Translations under genes and position numbers: made by a program
Notes under the pieces: model-generated
What the model saw: the letters and a program-made list of their open reading frames with translations, nothing else
What the model was told of the DNA's origin: nothing
The model's database searches: none
Source of the DNA: an uncultured Bryobacterales bacterium
GTDB taxonomy: Bacteria; Acidobacteriota; Terriglobia; Bryobacterales; UBA6623
NCBI GenBank assembly: GCA_958295955.1
Contig: OY282420.1
Coordinates: 2,184,435-2,248,434, forward strand
Direction: 5' to 3'
Length of the DNA stretch: 64,000 nucleotides
In this document: one piece after another, positions 62,921 through 64,000 of the stretch
How positions within the stretch are numbered: the stretch's first letter is position 1
How the letters are laid out: every line of letters begins with the position of its first letter

Positions 62921-64000
62921 TCACTTGCGTTTCAATTTCGAGCGCGCGACGATTGGCGTCCCCTCGAACCCGAAAGCAGCGCGCAGCCGATTGATCAGAT
63001 ACCGTTCCAGCCCGAAATGGAACGGCTCCGGCCGATTGGTAAAGAACACGAAAGTCGGCGGCGCGACGCCGGCCTGCGTGACATACGCGATCTTCGGCTT
63101 GCGGTAGCCCGGCACGGTTACGCGCTCGAAATCGACCTCGGCCAGAAAGCGGTTCAACTCGGCGGTGGGGATGCGCCGCCGCGCGGCGGCATTGCCTTTC
63201 AACACGAGCGGAAACAGGTTTTCGATGCGGTCGCCCGTGAGCGCCGAGACGAACGCGACCGGGGCGTAGTCGAGAAATTTGAGTTGCTCGCGGACATGCC
63301 GGCGGAATTCGGCCTGAGCGGTCTCGCTCAAGTCCCACTTGTTGACGACGATGACGCAAGCCTTGCCGGCTTCGTGCGCATAGCCGGCGATATTCGCGTC
63401 GAGCGCCGTGACGCCTTCCAGCGGCTCGACCAACAGCAGCGCCGCGTCGGCGAGACGCAGGTGGCGGCGCGCCATGACGACGCTGAGCTTCTCGGCCATT
63501 TGGGTCGTCTTGCCCTTGCGGCGGATTCCGGCGGTGTCCACGAACACAAAACGGCGCCCGCGGCGGACGACCTCGGCGTCGACCGCATCGCGGGTGGTGC
63601 CCGGGACTGCGGAAACAATGGCGTGCCCCTGCCCCGTAATGCGGTTCAGCAGCGTCGATTTGCCGGAGTTCGGCCGCCCGATGATCGCCACCCGGATCGG
63701 GCGGTCTTCCTCGCCGCTGTCTTCGGCGCGCGGAAACTCTTTCGTGGCCGCTTGCAGCAACCGCTCGATGCCGCGGCCGTGCTCCGCCGAAACGCCGACC
63801 ACGTCGGTGAAGCCCAACTCGTAAAACGAGACGGCAAGCCCGTCGAGAGCTTCGGTATCGCACTTGTTCACCGCGACCGTCACCGCGCGGCCCAAGCGCC
63901 GCAGGAATCCGGCAAGGTCGCGGTCGGCCGGCGTCAACTCGCTGCGGCCGTCCAGGACGAAAACCACGTGATCGGCCGCCGCGGCCGCGGCGCGGACCTG
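62921..64000 (-). CDS. der: GTPase Der (partial, 5' end outside window)
   Basis: Der (EngA) is a ribosome-assembly GTPase with two G domains and a KH-like domain. The 3' portion of the gene is present (360 codons including the stop). It holds the end of G domain 1 (ADHVVFVLDGRSELTPADRD, then VNKCDTEALDGL) and all of G domain 2: IIGRPNSGKSTLLNRI, VPGTTRDAVDAEVV, FVDTAGIRRKGKT, and VVNKWDLSE. The KH-like C-terminal domain ends GTPIVARSKLKRK. The frame stays open to base 64000. The P-loop of domain 1 lies outside. Confidence 0.96.
   Translation of the reverse strand, partial: QVRAAAAAADHVVFVLDGRSELTPADRDLAGFLRRLGRAVTVAVNKCDTEALDGLAVSFYELGFTDVVGVSAEHGRGIERLLQAATKEFPRAEDSGEEDRPIRVAIIGRPNSGKSTLLNRITGQGHAIVSAVPGTTRDAVDAEVVRRGRRFVFVDTAGIRRKGKTTQMAEKLSVVMARRHLRLADAALLLVEPLEGVTALDANIAGYAHEAGKACVIVVNKWDLSETAQAEFRRHVREQLKFLDYAPVAFVSALTGDRIENLFPLVLKGNAAARRRIPTAELNRFLAEVDFERVTVPGYRKPKIAYVTQAGVAPPTFVFFTNRPEPFHFGLERYLINRLRAAFGFEGTPIVARSKLKRK

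Overview
The window is high-GC, densely packed bacterial chromosome from close to the replication origin. gyrB, dnaN and dnaA lie together at the left end, and parA/parB with a tandem parS pair lie about 14 kb away. Several gene families point to an Acidobacteriota chromosome, most likely Solibacter/Bryobacterales-like: a planctomycete-type cytochrome (PSCyt1/DUF1549/DUF1553) protein paired with a DUF1501 protein, a FecR/DUF6600 protein, DUF2339, GH29 and GH105 enzymes, the futalosine menaquinone route, and a carboxypeptidase-regulatory TonB receptor. This placement is inferred from gene content; no rRNA gene is present to test it.

Layout. 1-4061: replication core on the minus strand (gyrB, partial; dnaN; dnaA). 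A DnaA-box-like cluster lies between dnaA and dnaN, and a set of GTTCCG repeats lies upstream of dnaA. 4062-6860: larE and, divergently, mqnA-mqnC (menaquinone). 6895-11662: a small secreted protein, GH29 fucosidase, GH105-type hydrolase and a Gfo/Idh oxidoreductase. 11698-16256: a D-Ala-D-Ala carboxypeptidase gene and hemB on minus; yebC-ruvC and a secreted protein on plus. 16253-20494: mnmG-rsmG-parA-parB on minus, with parS overlapping the rsmG stop. 20565-26077: purD, a TonB-dependent receptor, a 0.4 kb scrambled remnant region, and a second Gfo/Idh oxidoreductase. A tRNA-His follows at 26156.

26269-35824: an SDR39-type epimerase, the FecR/DUF6600 protein, a large DUF2339 membrane protein, then a sugar-acid cassette (enolase-superfamily dehydratase, GAF protein, UxaA-family dehydratase). 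35825-36569: a low-GC patch with a tiny GIY-YIG-like gene. 36570-43665: erpA with a clear terminator, glnE, a beta-propeller/phosphoesterase-like protein, a BNR-type propeller protein and a 71-residue membrane protein. 43875-51823: two translationally coupled FMN alpha-hydroxy-acid oxidases, a PQQ-type propeller with EF-hands, and the cytochrome/DUF1501 pair. 51873-57030: a CoA-binding protein, argB, argC and an M3 peptidase on minus; dapF on plus. 57109-61795: an M1 aminopeptidase and bioB-bioF-bioD. 61870-62886: a small protein and a membrane protein. The window ends inside der on minus.

Most genes are housekeeping or polysaccharide-catabolism genes of known families. No CRISPR array, insertion sequence, prophage or rRNA operon was seen. 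The strongest unexplained structure is 24671-25067. There, fragments of the oxidoreductase, purD and TonB-receptor genes occur in the order expected from a tandem duplication of purD-receptor-oxidoreductase that later collapsed. It leaves the surviving oxidoreductase with only a CTG start codon. Other points worth checking are altered catalytic residues in DapF and in the C-terminal half of GlnE, a tRNA-His without an encoded G-1:C73 pair, tandem parS sites built into the rsmG stop codon, and several genes whose -10 box lies 6-10 nt from the start codon.
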